Below the pieces are notes generated by a model. That model did no database searches, was not told the origin of the DNA, and saw only the letters and a program-made list of their open reading frames with translations. Shown here in pieces: positions 43,133 to 52,021 of a stretch of 64,000 bases of DNA; position 1 is the first letter of the stretch, and each line of letters begins with the position of its first letter. The DNA comes from JAIQFL01 sp035295745 (GTDB lineage Bacteria > Acidobacteriota > Terriglobia > Bryobacterales > Bryobacteraceae). The position numbers and the translations under genes are program-made. The DNA is taken from positions 62,001-126,000 of the forward strand of contig DATGIL010000038.1 of assembly GCA_035295745.1 (NCBI GenBank), in the 5' to 3' direction.

Positions 43133-44261
43133 TCTCCCCCTGACCGGCATTCGCGTAGTGGCGCTGGAACAGGCCGTAGCCGCACCGTTTTGCTCCCGCC
43201 AGCTCGCCGATATGGGCGCTGACGTGATCAAAGTGGAGCGGCCGGACGGCGGCGATATGGCGCGCGGCTACGACGGAGCATTGAATGGGGTCTCGGCCTA
43301 CTTCGCCTGGTTGAATCGCAGCAAACGGAGCATCGTGCTCGATCTCAAGCAGGAGCGCGATCTCGACGTCTTCTCGCGGCTGGTAGCACGCGCCGATGTC
43401 TTCATCCACAATCTGGTGCCAGGCGCAGTCGAGCGCATGGGGTTCGGCTACGAGGCGCTCCGCGAGCGACTGCCGCGCCTGATCTGGTGCTCCATTTCCG
43501 GCTACGGACCCGACGGGCCTTATCGCGAGAAGAAGGCTTACGACATGCTGGTGCAGGCCGAGGCCGGCGTCGTGAGTCTCACGGGCAGTCCGGAATCGCC
43601 CGCAAAGGTGGGCATTTCGATCGCGGATATCGCCTCCGGATTGTACGGCTACTCCTCGATTTTGGCCGCCCTCTTGCAGCGTGATCGTACCGGGATCGGC
43701 GATCGCATCGACATCTCCATGCTCGAGTGCCTTGCCGAGTGGATGATGCCGCCCATCTACTCGTGGCATGGCACGGGAACGGTCCCGGCGCGGGTGGGCG
43801 TACGGCACAACATGATCGTGCCCTACGGCGCGTACGCTTGCTCTGATGGCGCGGTGATCTTCTCGGTGCAGAATCAGCGCGAGTGGCAGCGCCTCTGCGC
43901 CGAGGTGCTCGAGATGCCGGAACTGGCGGAGGACGCACGCTTCGCGAAAAATGAGGATCGCCTGCGGAATCGCGGCGAGTTGGAGAGGCTGATTGAAGAG
44001 CGGCTCGGGAGACACACGCGGGCGGATGCGTTGGCGAAGCTGGAGCGTGCCGGCATTCCCACGGGTGCGGTCAACGATGTGCCGGCGGTGTTCCATCACG
44101 AGCAGTTATTGGCCCGACATCGATGGGCAGAGGTGGAATCTCCCGCCGGGGTGATCCCAGCGCTACTCCCCCCGCACAATCTGCAAGGTGCCCCACCGCA
44201 GATGGGCGCCGTCCCCGCCCTCGGCGAACACACCGGCGAAATCCTCGACGAAATCGCCTGA
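43122..44261 (+). CDS. Class III CoA-transferase (CaiB/BaiF family)
   Basis: 379 residues. Typical N-terminus LPLTGIRVVALEQAVAAPFCSRQLADMGADVIKVE, catalytic Asp141 in KKAYDMLVQAEAGVVSLTG, RHNMIVPYGAYACSDG and the C-terminal EHTGEIL. These enzymes transfer CoA between carboxylic acids through an aspartyl-CoA thioester intermediate. With a CitE-like lyase and a MaoC hydratase 1-4 kb downstream, it could handle C5 acids such as mesaconate, itaconate or citramalate (inference). Its ATG lies inside the 3' end of the M16 gene. Confidence 0.92.
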   Translation: MPSDLPLTGIRVVALEQAVAAPFCSRQLADMGADVIKVERPDGGDMARGYDGALNGVSAYFAWLNRSKRSIVLDLKQERDLDVFSRLVARADVFIHNLVPGAVERMGFGYEALRERLPRLIWCSISGYGPDGPYREKKAYDMLVQAEAGVVSLTGSPESPAKVGISIADIASGLYGYSSILAALLQRDRTGIGDRIDISMLECLAEWMMPPIYSWHGTGTVPARVGVRHNMIVPYGAYACSDGAVIFSVQNQREWQRLCAEVLEMPELAEDARFAKNEDRLRNRGELERLIEERLGRHTRADALAKLERAGIPTGAVNDVPAVFHHEQLLARHRWAEVESPAGVIPALLPPHNLQGAPPQMGAVPALGEHTGEILDEIA

Positions 44262-44285
44262 ATTGCGAACACTCACCCCGCACGG

Positions 44286-45128
44286 CTACTTCGTCGATTG
44301 CTGCGCGAGAAACGTCTGCAGCCTGCTCAAAAACTCGGGGTTCGTAGGAGCCGAGAGATGGTTGGCGCCCGGGATCACTCGGAGCTCCACGTTGGGCGCC
44401 GTGCGGGCAAGCGCCTCGGCCCAGGAGTGCATCAGATCCTGTTCGCCGACCAGGGCAAGAACGGGGACTTTGTTGGCGCGCAGTGTGGCCTCCGAAGGCT
44501 GGTCCGCAAACATGGACCGGAGGACTGCCGCTAGTGCCACTGGATCATTCCTGGCAAGCAGAGCCCGATTGGCGGCCTCGATGGGCTCTCCACCAGCAGG
44601 CGTGTCGCCGCCCGGTGCCAGCATCGTGACCAGCGGCCCCAACCCCTGCCCCTGCTCAAGCGCGACGGCCAAACGGTCAATCATCGGCTGATAGGTCCCG
44701 AGTCCGGTGGCGCTCCAGCCGGCACCGGCGACTATCGCGCTTCGCAGCCGTTCGGGATGCGTGGCGAGCAGAGTCATGGTGATAAATCCTCCCAGCGAAT
44801 ATCCCACCACGTGCGCCTGTTTGATCTTGAGATGATCCATCAGCCGGATCACGTCCTCCGCCATTTGACCGCGATAGGCTTCGGGGTCATGCGGCTTTTC
44901 GCTTTGCCCGTGGCCGCGATCGTCCAAAGCGATCACCTGGTAAGATCGGGCAAGCGCCTGAATGATCCCCGGCTTGCCCCAGTTGACCGCAATATTCGCG
45001 CCGAACCCATGGACGAGCACGACTGGCTCACCTTTGCCCTCCAGGATGTAGTGGATGCGCACGCCGGCCGAATCGAAGAAGAAATCGTCCGCGTGGGCGG
45101 AGCAGGCCAGGCAGGCGATAGCCATCAT
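44286..45128 (-). CDS. Alpha/beta hydrolase, probably exported
   Basis: 280 residues from ATG 45128, with GAGG 6 nt upstream; a short signal-like N-terminus (MMAIACLACSAHAD) would be better formed if translation began at GTG 45155. Fold features: VVLVHGFGANIAVNW (oxyanion hole), LDDRGHGQSEKP, nucleophile in VVGYSLGGFITM (GxSxG), acid in VLALVGEQDLMHSW and His in VIPGANHLSAP. Similar to haloperoxidase/epoxide-hydrolase-like esterases. Substrate unknown. Divergent from the CitE-like gene with the palindromic repeat in between. Confidence 0.87.
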   Translation of the reverse strand: MMAIACLACSAHADDFFFDSAGVRIHYILEGKGEPVVLVHGFGANIAVNWGKPGIIQALARSYQVIALDDRGHGQSEKPHDPEAYRGQMAEDVIRLMDHLKIKQAHVVGYSLGGFITMTLLATHPERLRSAIVAGAGWSATGLGTYQPMIDRLAVALEQGQGLGPLVTMLAPGGDTPAGGEPIEAANRALLARNDPVALAAVLRSMFADQPSEATLRANKVPVLALVGEQDLMHSWAEALARTAPNVELRVIPGANHLSAPTNPEFLSRLQTFLAQQSTK

Positions 45129-45247
45129 TGTCGACCTCAGAGATCGGTTCGCCACATGCTGAGGATACAAGATCCTTGCTCGCCCTCGCGCAGTTCGGCG
45201 AAAACTCACCGGCACCCACCGCCGCAATCCTCTACGAAACCGGGCAA

Positions 45248-45327
45248 GATCTGGGGACAGGCGACGTAACTCCCGAATTGTAAAATAAATGGACAATTCC
45301 GGAATTACGTAGCCTGTCCCCAGAATT
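45248..45327. repeat. Long palindromic repeat (MITE/REP-like), copy 2
   Basis: Left arm begins GATCTGGGGACAGGCGACG (45248), right arm ends GTAGCCTGTCCCCAGAATT (45327). The arms match copy 1 at 9046-9114 closely while the centre differs (TAAAATAAATGG instead of GGGGG). Lies between divergent genes. Confidence 0.85.
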
Positions 45328-45361
45328 GCGCCGGAATTGCAGTAATCTTCCGCGAATTATC

Positions 45362-46264
45362 ATGGATGCAATGACCCGCAGCATGCTCTTCGTCCCCGCC
45401 GCCCGATGGGACATGATCCAGAAGGCAGCCGCCAGTGCCGCCGATGCAGTCTGCGTCGACCTCGAAGACTCCGTCCCCGTCGACGCCAAGCCCGCCAGCC
45501 GTGCCACTGCCATCCGTGCCTTCACCGAGATCGACTTCGGCACGCGCCGCCGCATCCTTCGTATCAATGGCCTCGACACCCCGTTCGCCTATCGCGACCT
45601 GATCGAAGTCGTCGAAGCCGCTGGCGACCGCCTCGACCTCATCATGCTGCCTAAAGCCAGTTCGTCCGACGACGTCGCCTTCGTCGACAAGCTTCTCACT
45701 CAAATCGAAATGCACCGCGGCTTCTCCCGCCACATCGGCATCGAGGCGCAAATCGAAACCGCCGCCGGATTCGTCTGGCTCCGGGAAATCGCGCGTGCCT
45801 CGCCGCGTCTCGAAGCCCTCATCTTCGGCCCCGGAGACTACGCCGCATCCATGCGAATGCCCTCCTCCTCGATCGGTGAGTTCGACGCACATGACGACCT
45901 CTATCCCGGCCATCGCTGGCACGCCGTGATGCACGCCATCGTGGCCGCCGCGCGCGCCCACAATCTCCGCTGTGTGGACGGCCCGTATGCCGCCTTCCGC
46001 GACGAGACCGGCTTCGAACGCTCCTGCCGCATTGCGCGATCCTTGGGCTTCGACGGCAAGCAGTGCATTCATCCCAACCAACTGGCAGCCGTCAACTCCA
46101 TCTTCGGCCCGACCGCTGAGGAAGTCGCGCACGCGCAGCAAGTCGTCCAGGCGTACGAAGAGGCCGCTGCCTCAGGACGAGGTGCGGCCACCTTTAACGG
46201 CAAGATGATCGACGCCGCCAATCTTCGGATGGCCCGCGTCACCCTGGGGGACCGCCGCGGCTAA
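45362..46264 (+). CDS. HpcH/HpaI-family CoA ester lyase (CitE-like)
   Basis: 300 residues starting MDAMTRSMLFVPAARWDM. TIM-barrel lyase with metal/substrate motifs VCVDLEDSVP, IMLPKASSSDD, IGIEAQIETAAGFVWL (Glu ligand), LIFGPGDYAASM (Asp ligand) and GKQCIHPNQLAAVNSIF. Relatives cleave malyl-CoA, citramalyl-CoA or beta-methylmalyl-CoA into acyl-CoA plus glyoxylate or pyruvate. The MaoC hydratase and the CoA-transferase nearby fit a C5-dicarboxyl-CoA pathway. Its stop overlaps the next start (TAATG). Confidence 0.9.
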   Translation: MDAMTRSMLFVPAARWDMIQKAAASAADAVCVDLEDSVPVDAKPASRATAIRAFTEIDFGTRRRILRINGLDTPFAYRDLIEVVEAAGDRLDLIMLPKASSSDDVAFVDKLLTQIEMHRGFSRHIGIEAQIETAAGFVWLREIARASPRLEALIFGPGDYAASMRMPSSSIGEFDAHDDLYPGHRWHAVMHAIVAAARAHNLRCVDGPYAAFRDETGFERSCRIARSLGFDGKQCIHPNQLAAVNSIFGPTAEEVAHAQQVVQAYEEAAASGRGAATFNGKMIDAANLRMARVTLGDRRG

Positions 46265-47325
46265 TGGATTTCACCTGTAACATCTGCGGCCACGCGAATC
46301 GCAACGTCGAGGAGGTGACCCGCGAATCGGCGCTCTGTGCCGGCTGCGGTGCTTCCATGCGTCACCGCTCGCTGGTCGCCGTGCTTACGCAAGAACTCTT
46401 CGGCGCCGCCTATCCGCTCGACCGTTTGCCTGAACTGAAGAGCATCCGCGGCGCAGGCCTCAGCGATAGCCCGCCCTACGCCCAAGTCCTCGCCAGCCAC
46501 TTCCAATACCGCAATACCTACCTGCATCGGGAACCCAGACTCGATATCGCGGAGATCGGCCCACAGGACCGTGGCACGCTCGACTTTCTGCTGGCATCTG
46601 AAGTTTTCGAACATGTCCATCCGCCGGTACGACAAGCTTTCGAAAACGCATTGGCATTGCTCCGGCCGGAAGGAGTCCTGGTGTTGACCGTGCCGTACGA
46701 ATTGCAGGGCGAGACCAAAGAGCACTTTCCCGATCTCTCCGACTACACCACCGTCATCCTGCGCAGTGGCGCTGTCCTTGTGAACCGGACGGATGGCGGA
46801 GACCTGCAGGTGTTCTCCGATCTGACTTTTCACGGCGGCCGCGGCTCCACCTTGGAGATGCGCTGCTTCAGCGAATCGGGTCTGCGCCAGGCGCTTGGCG
46901 ATGCGGGCTTCGGCTACGTGAAGATTCACTCGGAAGATTACCCCGAGTTTGGAATCGTGCACCAGGAGAACTGGTCCTTACCCGTCGCCGCTCGCCGTCA
47001 TCCACCCGAAGCCAACCGTGAAGTGGTCTGCGAAATGATCGAGCGCCATTGGAGAGACTCGGTTCAACCGCTCCGCGAAGAGAATGCCCGCTTGCGCGAG
47101 GAGTTGACGGCCCGGACCGAATGGGTGCGAAGTGTGGAGCGCCAGATGACATCGGAGATTGCCGAGCGCACCGCATGGGCTCGCGGTCTGGAATCCCAGC
47201 TCGCCGATCGCACTGCCTGGGCACAGCGCCTCGAGTCCGAGGTAGCAGCGTTGAAAGAACACCTGGCCCAAACCAGATCCGGCCTGTGGTATCGCCTGGG
47301 GCGCCGCCTGGGATTAATCGCCTGA
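46264..47325 (+). CDS. Zinc-ribbon SAM methyltransferase-like protein with C-terminal coiled-coil repeats
   Basis: 353 residues. N-terminal zinc ribbon (CNIC...CAGC, about residues 5-31), a degenerate class I methyltransferase core (about 55-235; SIRGAGLSDSPPYAQVL, LASEVFEHVHPPVRQAFENALALLRPEGVLVLTVP), then a coiled coil with three 14-residue repeats of the form (A/T)xRTxWxxxxExx (for example AERTAWARGLESQL, ADRTAWAQRLESEV). Such tails occur on methyltransferases and glycosyltransferases of polysaccharide clusters, so a glycan-modifying role is possible. It is coupled by 1 bp overlap to the lyase gene, an unexpected pairing. Confidence 0.75.
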   Translation: MDFTCNICGHANRNVEEVTRESALCAGCGASMRHRSLVAVLTQELFGAAYPLDRLPELKSIRGAGLSDSPPYAQVLASHFQYRNTYLHREPRLDIAEIGPQDRGTLDFLLASEVFEHVHPPVRQAFENALALLRPEGVLVLTVPYELQGETKEHFPDLSDYTTVILRSGAVLVNRTDGGDLQVFSDLTFHGGRGSTLEMRCFSESGLRQALGDAGFGYVKIHSEDYPEFGIVHQENWSLPVAARRHPPEANREVVCEMIERHWRDSVQPLREENARLREELTARTEWVRSVERQMTSEIAERTAWARGLESQLADRTAWAQRLESEVAALKEHLAQTRSGLWYRLGRRLGLIA

Positions 47326-47337
47326 TGGAGAAAAACG

Positions 47338-47832
47338 ATGAGTGAAACGCCCCGCACGGGTGGAAGATGTTACGAGGATTTCGAAGCTGGTATGGTGATC
47401 CGCCATCCCTTGGGCCGAACCGTGACCGCCACCGATAATACCTGGTTCACCCTGCTCACGGTGAATGCGAACCCGATTCACTTCGACCGGCACTATGCCG
47501 CCCAGACCGAGTTCGGCCAGCCTCTGATGAATTCCACCTTCACGCTGGCCCTCGTCACAGGCCTGTCTGTAGCCGACGTCTCCCAATATGCCGTGAATCT
47601 GGGATGGGACGAAGTGCGGATGCCGGCCCCCGTCTTCGAGGGCGACACCATCTACGCCCAGACCGAGGTGCTCAGCACGCGAGAATCGAAATCGCGGCCG
47701 CATATGGGCCTGGTGGAGATCCGCACAACAGGTTTCAAGCAGGAAGGCACCGTGGTAATCGTCTTCCGGCGAACTATTCTGGTCTACAAGCGCGGCCACG
47801 TGCCCCAAATGCCGGCTCCATCGCCGAAGTAA
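47338..47832 (+). CDS. MaoC-family (R)-specific enoyl-CoA hydratase
   Basis: 164 residues, single hot-dog domain. Conserved opening GRCYEDFEAGMVIRHPLGRTVTATDNTWFT and hydratase motif VNANPIHFDRHYAAQTEFGQPLMNSTFTLAL. Members of this size hydrate enoyl-CoA thioesters such as mesaconyl- or itaconyl-CoA. It is the last gene of the run lyase-methyltransferase-hydratase, 12 nt after the methyltransferase gene, with GGAG 9-10 nt before its start. Confidence 0.92.
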   Translation: MSETPRTGGRCYEDFEAGMVIRHPLGRTVTATDNTWFTLLTVNANPIHFDRHYAAQTEFGQPLMNSTFTLALVTGLSVADVSQYAVNLGWDEVRMPAPVFEGDTIYAQTEVLSTRESKSRPHMGLVEIRTTGFKQEGTVVIVFRRTILVYKRGHVPQMPAPSPK

Positions 47833-47853
47833 GCCGCCGCGCACCACCAGCGC

Positions 47854-48789
47854 TCACTTCGACGACGTGCCGCCTCCCGCGTATTCTTTGTACAGGTCCG
47901 CGACCTTGCCCGTCTCTGCGTCGCCCGGGTGAATCACCACTCTCCAGCGGAACGTCACCTTCTGCCCCGCCGGCACCTTCCACTGGCTCTCTTCCTGCGT
48001 GGAATCGAACGCATTCCGCCCAAACGGATTGAGCGCGAACAAGCCGTAGTCGCGCGCGTGCCAGTAAGTGGGATGCCGCGGATTGCCTGGATGGTCGAAG
48101 ATCGCCACTCCCAGCCGTTCGCCTTCCACTTCCGCGGTGTAGTCCACCCAATTCGAGCGCTTGCCCCAGACATTCGCCATCGTGGCCCGTCCGTCGGCGT
48201 CCACCATCTTCGCGCCCTTCTTCTCGGTGAAATTATCCGCCAGCCGGATCGCGAACGCGCCCTCTTTGGTATCTCCAAACGTCAAATCTTTCGCCGCCGT
48301 CAGCGTGATATCGAAATCGATCGTGCGCAGCTTCGGATCGGAGTAGAAGGTCATCTTGCGATCCTCCACCAGCAGCGTCTTGCCGTCCGTGTCGTTCCAG
48401 TCCATGCTCGCGGTCAGGACCCCGGAGTGGTCGCCATCCTTATATTCCGCCTTCTTCACCACGATCCTCCCCATGTGCGGCTTGGTGTATGACGGATCGT
48501 TCTCCCAGAACTTGGTGCCGTTGATGTCGTCGTACGAGAACCACAATCCTGTGTGGTGCACGTGGTCGCGGCTCTCTCCGGGCACAAGCTCCATCGGAAA
48601 GTGACGAGTCACAACCTTTCCCGACGCGGAGCGTAACGGGGCCAGAAACGGCTTGCCGTTGGCCGCGCCGTAGTGGAATGTAGTGAACGGCTTGCCGTCC
48701 ACATCGATAGTAATCTGATCGCGGGAGAAGCGGACTTGCGCCGTCAGGCAGGCGCAGGAAACCAGGGATAGGGCGAGTAGGGTTCTCAT
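47854..48789 (-). CDS. Secreted PmoA/DUF6807-family protein
   Basis: 311 residues with signal peptide (1-18). The family pattern is clear: GKPFTTFHYG...KPFLAPLRSASGKVVTR, HVHHTGLWFSYDDINGTKFWEN, GAFAIRLADNFTEKKG, and GNPRHPTYWHARDYGLFALNPFG. The database name 'methane oxygenase PmoA' is misleading; it shows no relation to particulate methane monooxygenase, and a carbohydrate-related secreted role is suspected. Head-to-head with the following small gene. Confidence 0.85.
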   Translation of the reverse strand: MRTLLALSLVSCACLTAQVRFSRDQITIDVDGKPFTTFHYGAANGKPFLAPLRSASGKVVTRHFPMELVPGESRDHVHHTGLWFSYDDINGTKFWENDPSYTKPHMGRIVVKKAEYKDGDHSGVLTASMDWNDTDGKTLLVEDRKMTFYSDPKLRTIDFDITLTAAKDLTFGDTKEGAFAIRLADNFTEKKGAKMVDADGRATMANVWGKRSNWVDYTAEVEGERLGVAIFDHPGNPRHPTYWHARDYGLFALNPFGRNAFDSTQEESQWKVPAGQKVTFRWRVVIHPGDAETGKVADLYKEYAGGGTSSK

Positions 48790-48828
48790 GGTTCGACTAA
48801 AGAAGAGTGTACCGCCACGCCGTCGCGG

Positions 48829-48834
48829 GATAAT
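48829..48834 (+). promoter_or_regulatory. -10-like element (GATAAT) before the small secreted protein gene
   Basis: GATAAT ends 8 nt before ATG 48843; no Shine-Dalgarno. Confidence 0.4.
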
Positions 48835-48842
48835 GGCGGATT

Positions 48843-49490
48843 ATGTCCCTCAGGTTCTCTCCCGCACTTCTACTGTTCGCATTCGGCGTCGCGCAGGCGC
48901 AGACGCTTCCCGAGTTGCGCACCGAGCCGGTTACCGGCGGATCGATCTTCTACATCAAGAACGGGGGCGCCCAACCCGTCACCGCGTTCCTCGTCGAACT
49001 CGTGAACTACCCCGGTAGCTATTATTCGCTCTGGCAGGACGAGGCCGCCAGTATCCTGATCGCCGCAGGCGCCGAAAAGCGAATTCCCGTAAACAATATG
49101 ACAGTCGGAGCGGTGCCGGACTACGTCAAGCTGCAGGCCGCCCTCTTTGCCGACGGCACGTCTGCCGGCATTCCCGAAAAAGTCACGCAATTGGTGGAGC
49201 GCCGGCGCTTCGTCCTGCAGACCACTCGCGAACTCATCTCCCGCCTGGAGAAAGCGAAAGCCGCGTCCACACCGAAAGCCACGCTCATCGCCGATCTGAA
49301 GCAGTGGGACGAATCGCTGCAACCCCCTCGACGAGCGAATCCGACCGCCCAAGCCACCATCAATCAAAATGCCGCCCGCGGCGCTATCGGCGATGCCATT
49401 TCCTCGCTGGACTCTCATTCGGTGGAAGAGACCATCGCCAAATTCCACGAATCAGAAAAATCATTGGCCGCCAGCAAACCCGCCCTGTAA
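48843..49490 (+). CDS. Small secreted protein of unknown function
   Basis: 215 residues. Signal peptide MSLRFSPALLLFAFGVAQAQ, a beta-rich N-terminal half (LRTEPVTGGSIFYIKNGGAQPVTAFLVEL) that resembles a small sandwich domain, then a helical C-terminal half (about 110-215, LVERRRFVLQTTRELISRLEKAKAAS). I do not recognise a family. Acidobacteria carry many such small exported proteins. Confidence 0.7.
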   Translation: MSLRFSPALLLFAFGVAQAQTLPELRTEPVTGGSIFYIKNGGAQPVTAFLVELVNYPGSYYSLWQDEAASILIAAGAEKRIPVNNMTVGAVPDYVKLQAALFADGTSAGIPEKVTQLVERRRFVLQTTRELISRLEKAKAASTPKATLIADLKQWDESLQPPRRANPTAQATINQNAARGAIGDAISSLDSHSVEETIAKFHESEKSLAASKPAL

Positions 49491-49823
49491 GCCGTGGCAC
49501 TTGCACTCGCGAGCCGCCGGCCATTCCGAAACGTCTAGTGGTTGAGAGCGGAACCATTTGGGTGCCTCGTCCTGTCTTGTGCCGAGCCGCGACCTTGAGC
49601 TGAGCGTGACGCGCGGGCTCTCGAGCGTATGTATCGCGCGAACGAATTTGGGGAGCCTTTGACCGCTCACGAGCCGCGACCATAAGGGAGGGTTGTGGGC
49701 CGTTAAAATCGATACCACCTTTACAGCACCCACTAACGTGGTTCACTTCGACCGGTCCCACTGGTAGTCCGGACAAGAACTCTTGACGCTCCATTCCGCG
49801 AGGAATAGACTGGCGAACGATCG
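49491..49823. other. Intergenic region with short GAGCCGCGACC repeats
   Basis: 333 bp without a gene. GAGCCGCGACC occurs at 49584-49594 and 49671-49681, the second followed by CATAAGGGAG; a diverged form is at 33924. The right end holds the promoter of the DUF1593 gene. Confidence 0.45.
49783..49811 (+). promoter_or_regulatory. Promoter of the DUF1593 gene
   Basis: TTGACG (49783-49788), 17-bp spacer, TAGACT (49806-49811); the -10 ends 12 nt before ATG 49824. Confidence 0.65.
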
Positions 49824-51311
49824 ATGAAATTCAAAATCGCCTTCGCCCTTCTCGGCTGCACCGTGGGGATTGCGCAGACGCAGCGGGCGCCCGCTGCCGA
49901 CGACTTCTCCGGACATCCTCGCGCGATCATCATCAGCGACATCGGTAACGAGCCCGATGACCAGATGTCGCTGGTGCGCTTGCTGCTCTACTCGAACCAA
50001 ATCGACATCGAGGCGTTGATCGCCGGCACCTCCACCTGGCAAAAGGCTATCGTGCATCCGGAAACCATGCGTGCCCTCATCAAAGCGTATGGCGAGGTGC
50101 GACCCAACCTGCTGCTTCACGCCAAGGGCTGGCCGGCGTCCGAAGATCTCGACAGCCGCGTGTATTCCGGACAGACCGCCTATGGCATGGCAGCCACCGG
50201 TACCGACAAATCCTCGGAGGGGTCCGACGCCATCATCCGCGCCGCCGACCGTAACGATCCCCGCCCGTTGTGGATCTCCATCTGGGGCGGCTCGAACACC
50301 CTCGCGCAGGCGCTCATCAAAGTGCGCGCTACACGTCCGCGCGAGGAACTCGACAGGTTCGTCGCCAAGCTCCGCGTCTATTCCATCTCCGATCAGGACG
50401 ACGCTGGGCCCTGGATCCGCCGCGAATTCCCCAACCTCTTCTATATCGTCCAGCCGTCCACTCCGACCGGCGGCGAATACTACTATGCCACCTGGACCGG
50501 CATTAGCGGCGACGCCTACTATCGCAATGGAGCAGGAGCCAACACAACCACAGTGACGAACGAATGGCTCGACAAGAACATCCGCGGCAAAGGTCCGCTC
50601 GGCAAAGCCTACCCGCGCTTCGCCTTCATCATGGAAGGGGACACGCCGTCCTTCCTCGGCCTGATCGACAACGGGCTCAACGCCTGGCGCCGGCCCGACT
50701 GGGGCGGCTGGGGCGGACGCTACGTCTATCGCCAGCCATACGGCGAAACGCGCTTAATCTGGACCCAGGGCGGCGACATGTTCGGACGCGTCACCTCGCA
50801 AGACGCCGTTCGCGGGACGGATGGGCAGGAGCACATCTCCGATCAGGCGACCATCTGGCGTTGGCGCGACGCCTTCCAGAACGACTTCGCCGCGCGCATG
50901 GATTGGACCATCGCCGACTTCGCTCATGCGAACCACAACCCATTTGCCGACGTGAATGGTATGGAGGGCACCCAGCCGGTCGTGATCGATGCCGAAGTCG
51001 GCAAGGCCGTTACGCTCGACGCCAGCCGCAGTCGCGACCCCGACGGCAACCATTTGCGCTACACGTGGTTTCACTATGCCGAGGCCGGCGGCACCGGAGC
51101 AAGTCTGGCCGCCGTCACGCTCGCGAACGCCGATACTCCCGTGACGGCCGTTACGCCGACGGCGACCTGCCGACCCTCGTGGTTGGGCACCGCACGATGC
51201 CCGAATGTTGGCGTGGCGCACATCATCCTCGCAGTCACGGACGATGGCACGCCGGCGCTGACGTCATACCGCCGCGTCATCGTCAACGTCCACGCCCCTC
51301 CACAACAGTGA
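49824..51311 (+). CDS. Secreted DUF1593 (nucleoside hydrolase-like, Sde182-type) protein
   Basis: 495 residues with signal peptide (1-24). The N-terminal domain (about 30-330) resembles inosine-uridine nucleoside hydrolases: RAIIISDIGNEPDDQMSLVRLLLYSN (Asp-rich Ca2+ site), WISIWGGSNTLAQAL, YSISDQDDAGPWIRREFP. A C-terminal sandwich (about 385-492, VIDAEVGKAVTLDASRSRDPDGN...RYTWFHY) matches the Sde182-type tail first noted in a cellulose-binding protein. Likely a secreted glycan- or nucleoside-acting protein. Solitary gene with its own promoter. Confidence 0.85.
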   Translation: MKFKIAFALLGCTVGIAQTQRAPAADDFSGHPRAIIISDIGNEPDDQMSLVRLLLYSNQIDIEALIAGTSTWQKAIVHPETMRALIKAYGEVRPNLLLHAKGWPASEDLDSRVYSGQTAYGMAATGTDKSSEGSDAIIRAADRNDPRPLWISIWGGSNTLAQALIKVRATRPREELDRFVAKLRVYSISDQDDAGPWIRREFPNLFYIVQPSTPTGGEYYYATWTGISGDAYYRNGAGANTTTVTNEWLDKNIRGKGPLGKAYPRFAFIMEGDTPSFLGLIDNGLNAWRRPDWGGWGGRYVYRQPYGETRLIWTQGGDMFGRVTSQDAVRGTDGQEHISDQATIWRWRDAFQNDFAARMDWTIADFAHANHNPFADVNGMEGTQPVVIDAEVGKAVTLDASRSRDPDGNHLRYTWFHYAEAGGTGASLAAVTLANADTPVTAVTPTATCRPSWLGTARCPNVGVAHIILAVTDDGTPALTSYRRVIVNVHAPPQQ

Positions 51312-51413
51312 ATCCGAACAGGACCCCGCTTGCGATCCTCTATTTCGAGTCTCCGTCTCGGAATGCGGTCATGCCTCCGGGCACGGCCGTACACCAGCCT
51401 GGACGCCATACAC

Positions 51414-52007
51414 TCAGGGGCGGTCCTGGAACTGCACTCCGCCCCTCTCCGGCAAGCGGCGCAAACGATCCACAAATTCCCCGGCGGACAGGACAGTGAG
51501 CGGCGCCAGCCCCAAACTCCCGAACATCGAACAGGCGATGACTACCCATTCCTCTGGTCCGTTCGACAGCAGCAGGAAATAGAACGCTACCATCGGAATC
51601 AAGACGAGGATAGCGGTGTAATCGTTGGACTCGAATCTTGAGTCGTGGTCCACGGCTTGAATGGTCCGGTCGAGTTCATGCGCGAGGCGGCCGTCCATCA
51701 ACGATAGGAACTGGGCTCCCCCCGGATCCTCCGGGGCAGTGGTTCGAGCGAATCCCTTGACCTCACCGTTCAACTGAAGCTGGTGATGCCAGATTCCGGT
51801 CTGGCCGCAAACACTTTCGAGCGTCCGCCCGGCATGGTGGGCTGCAATCAATTCCTCGGCGCCGGCCGTGTGGAGGGGGAAAGACTCCCGGAGCGATGCC
51901 GCGGCGAGTCCTTCGGGGCCAGGAAATACCACTGGCAGATTCGGCTGCAGTAGCGCCTTCACAGTCTCCACGTAGGATGCTGGGATTGGATACTTTGGAA
52001 CCGCCAT
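51414..52007 (-). CDS. Unknown protein with two C-terminal membrane helices (last gene of CHAT operon)
   Basis: 197 residues from ATG 52007, chosen for the strong AGGAGG 5-6 nt upstream. The N-terminal half (MAVPKYPIPASYVETVKALLQ...) is soluble, with CGQTGIWHHQLQLNGEVKGFARTTAPEDPG in the middle. Two hydrophobic helices follow, about 138-158 (YTAILVLIPMVAFYFLLLS) and 163-185 (WVVIACSMFGSLGLAPLTVL), with a basic tail. No family recognised. It lies 14 nt after the protease gene. A two-helix membrane protein at the end of a protease operon could be a target or effector; this is speculation. Confidence 0.7.
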   Translation of the reverse strand: MAVPKYPIPASYVETVKALLQPNLPVVFPGPEGLAAASLRESFPLHTAGAEELIAAHHAGRTLESVCGQTGIWHHQLQLNGEVKGFARTTAPEDPGGAQFLSLMDGRLAHELDRTIQAVDHDSRFESNDYTAILVLIPMVAFYFLLLSNGPEEWVVIACSMFGSLGLAPLTVLSAGEFVDRLRRLPERGGVQFQDRP

Positions 52008-52021
52008 GATCTCCTCCTCGA

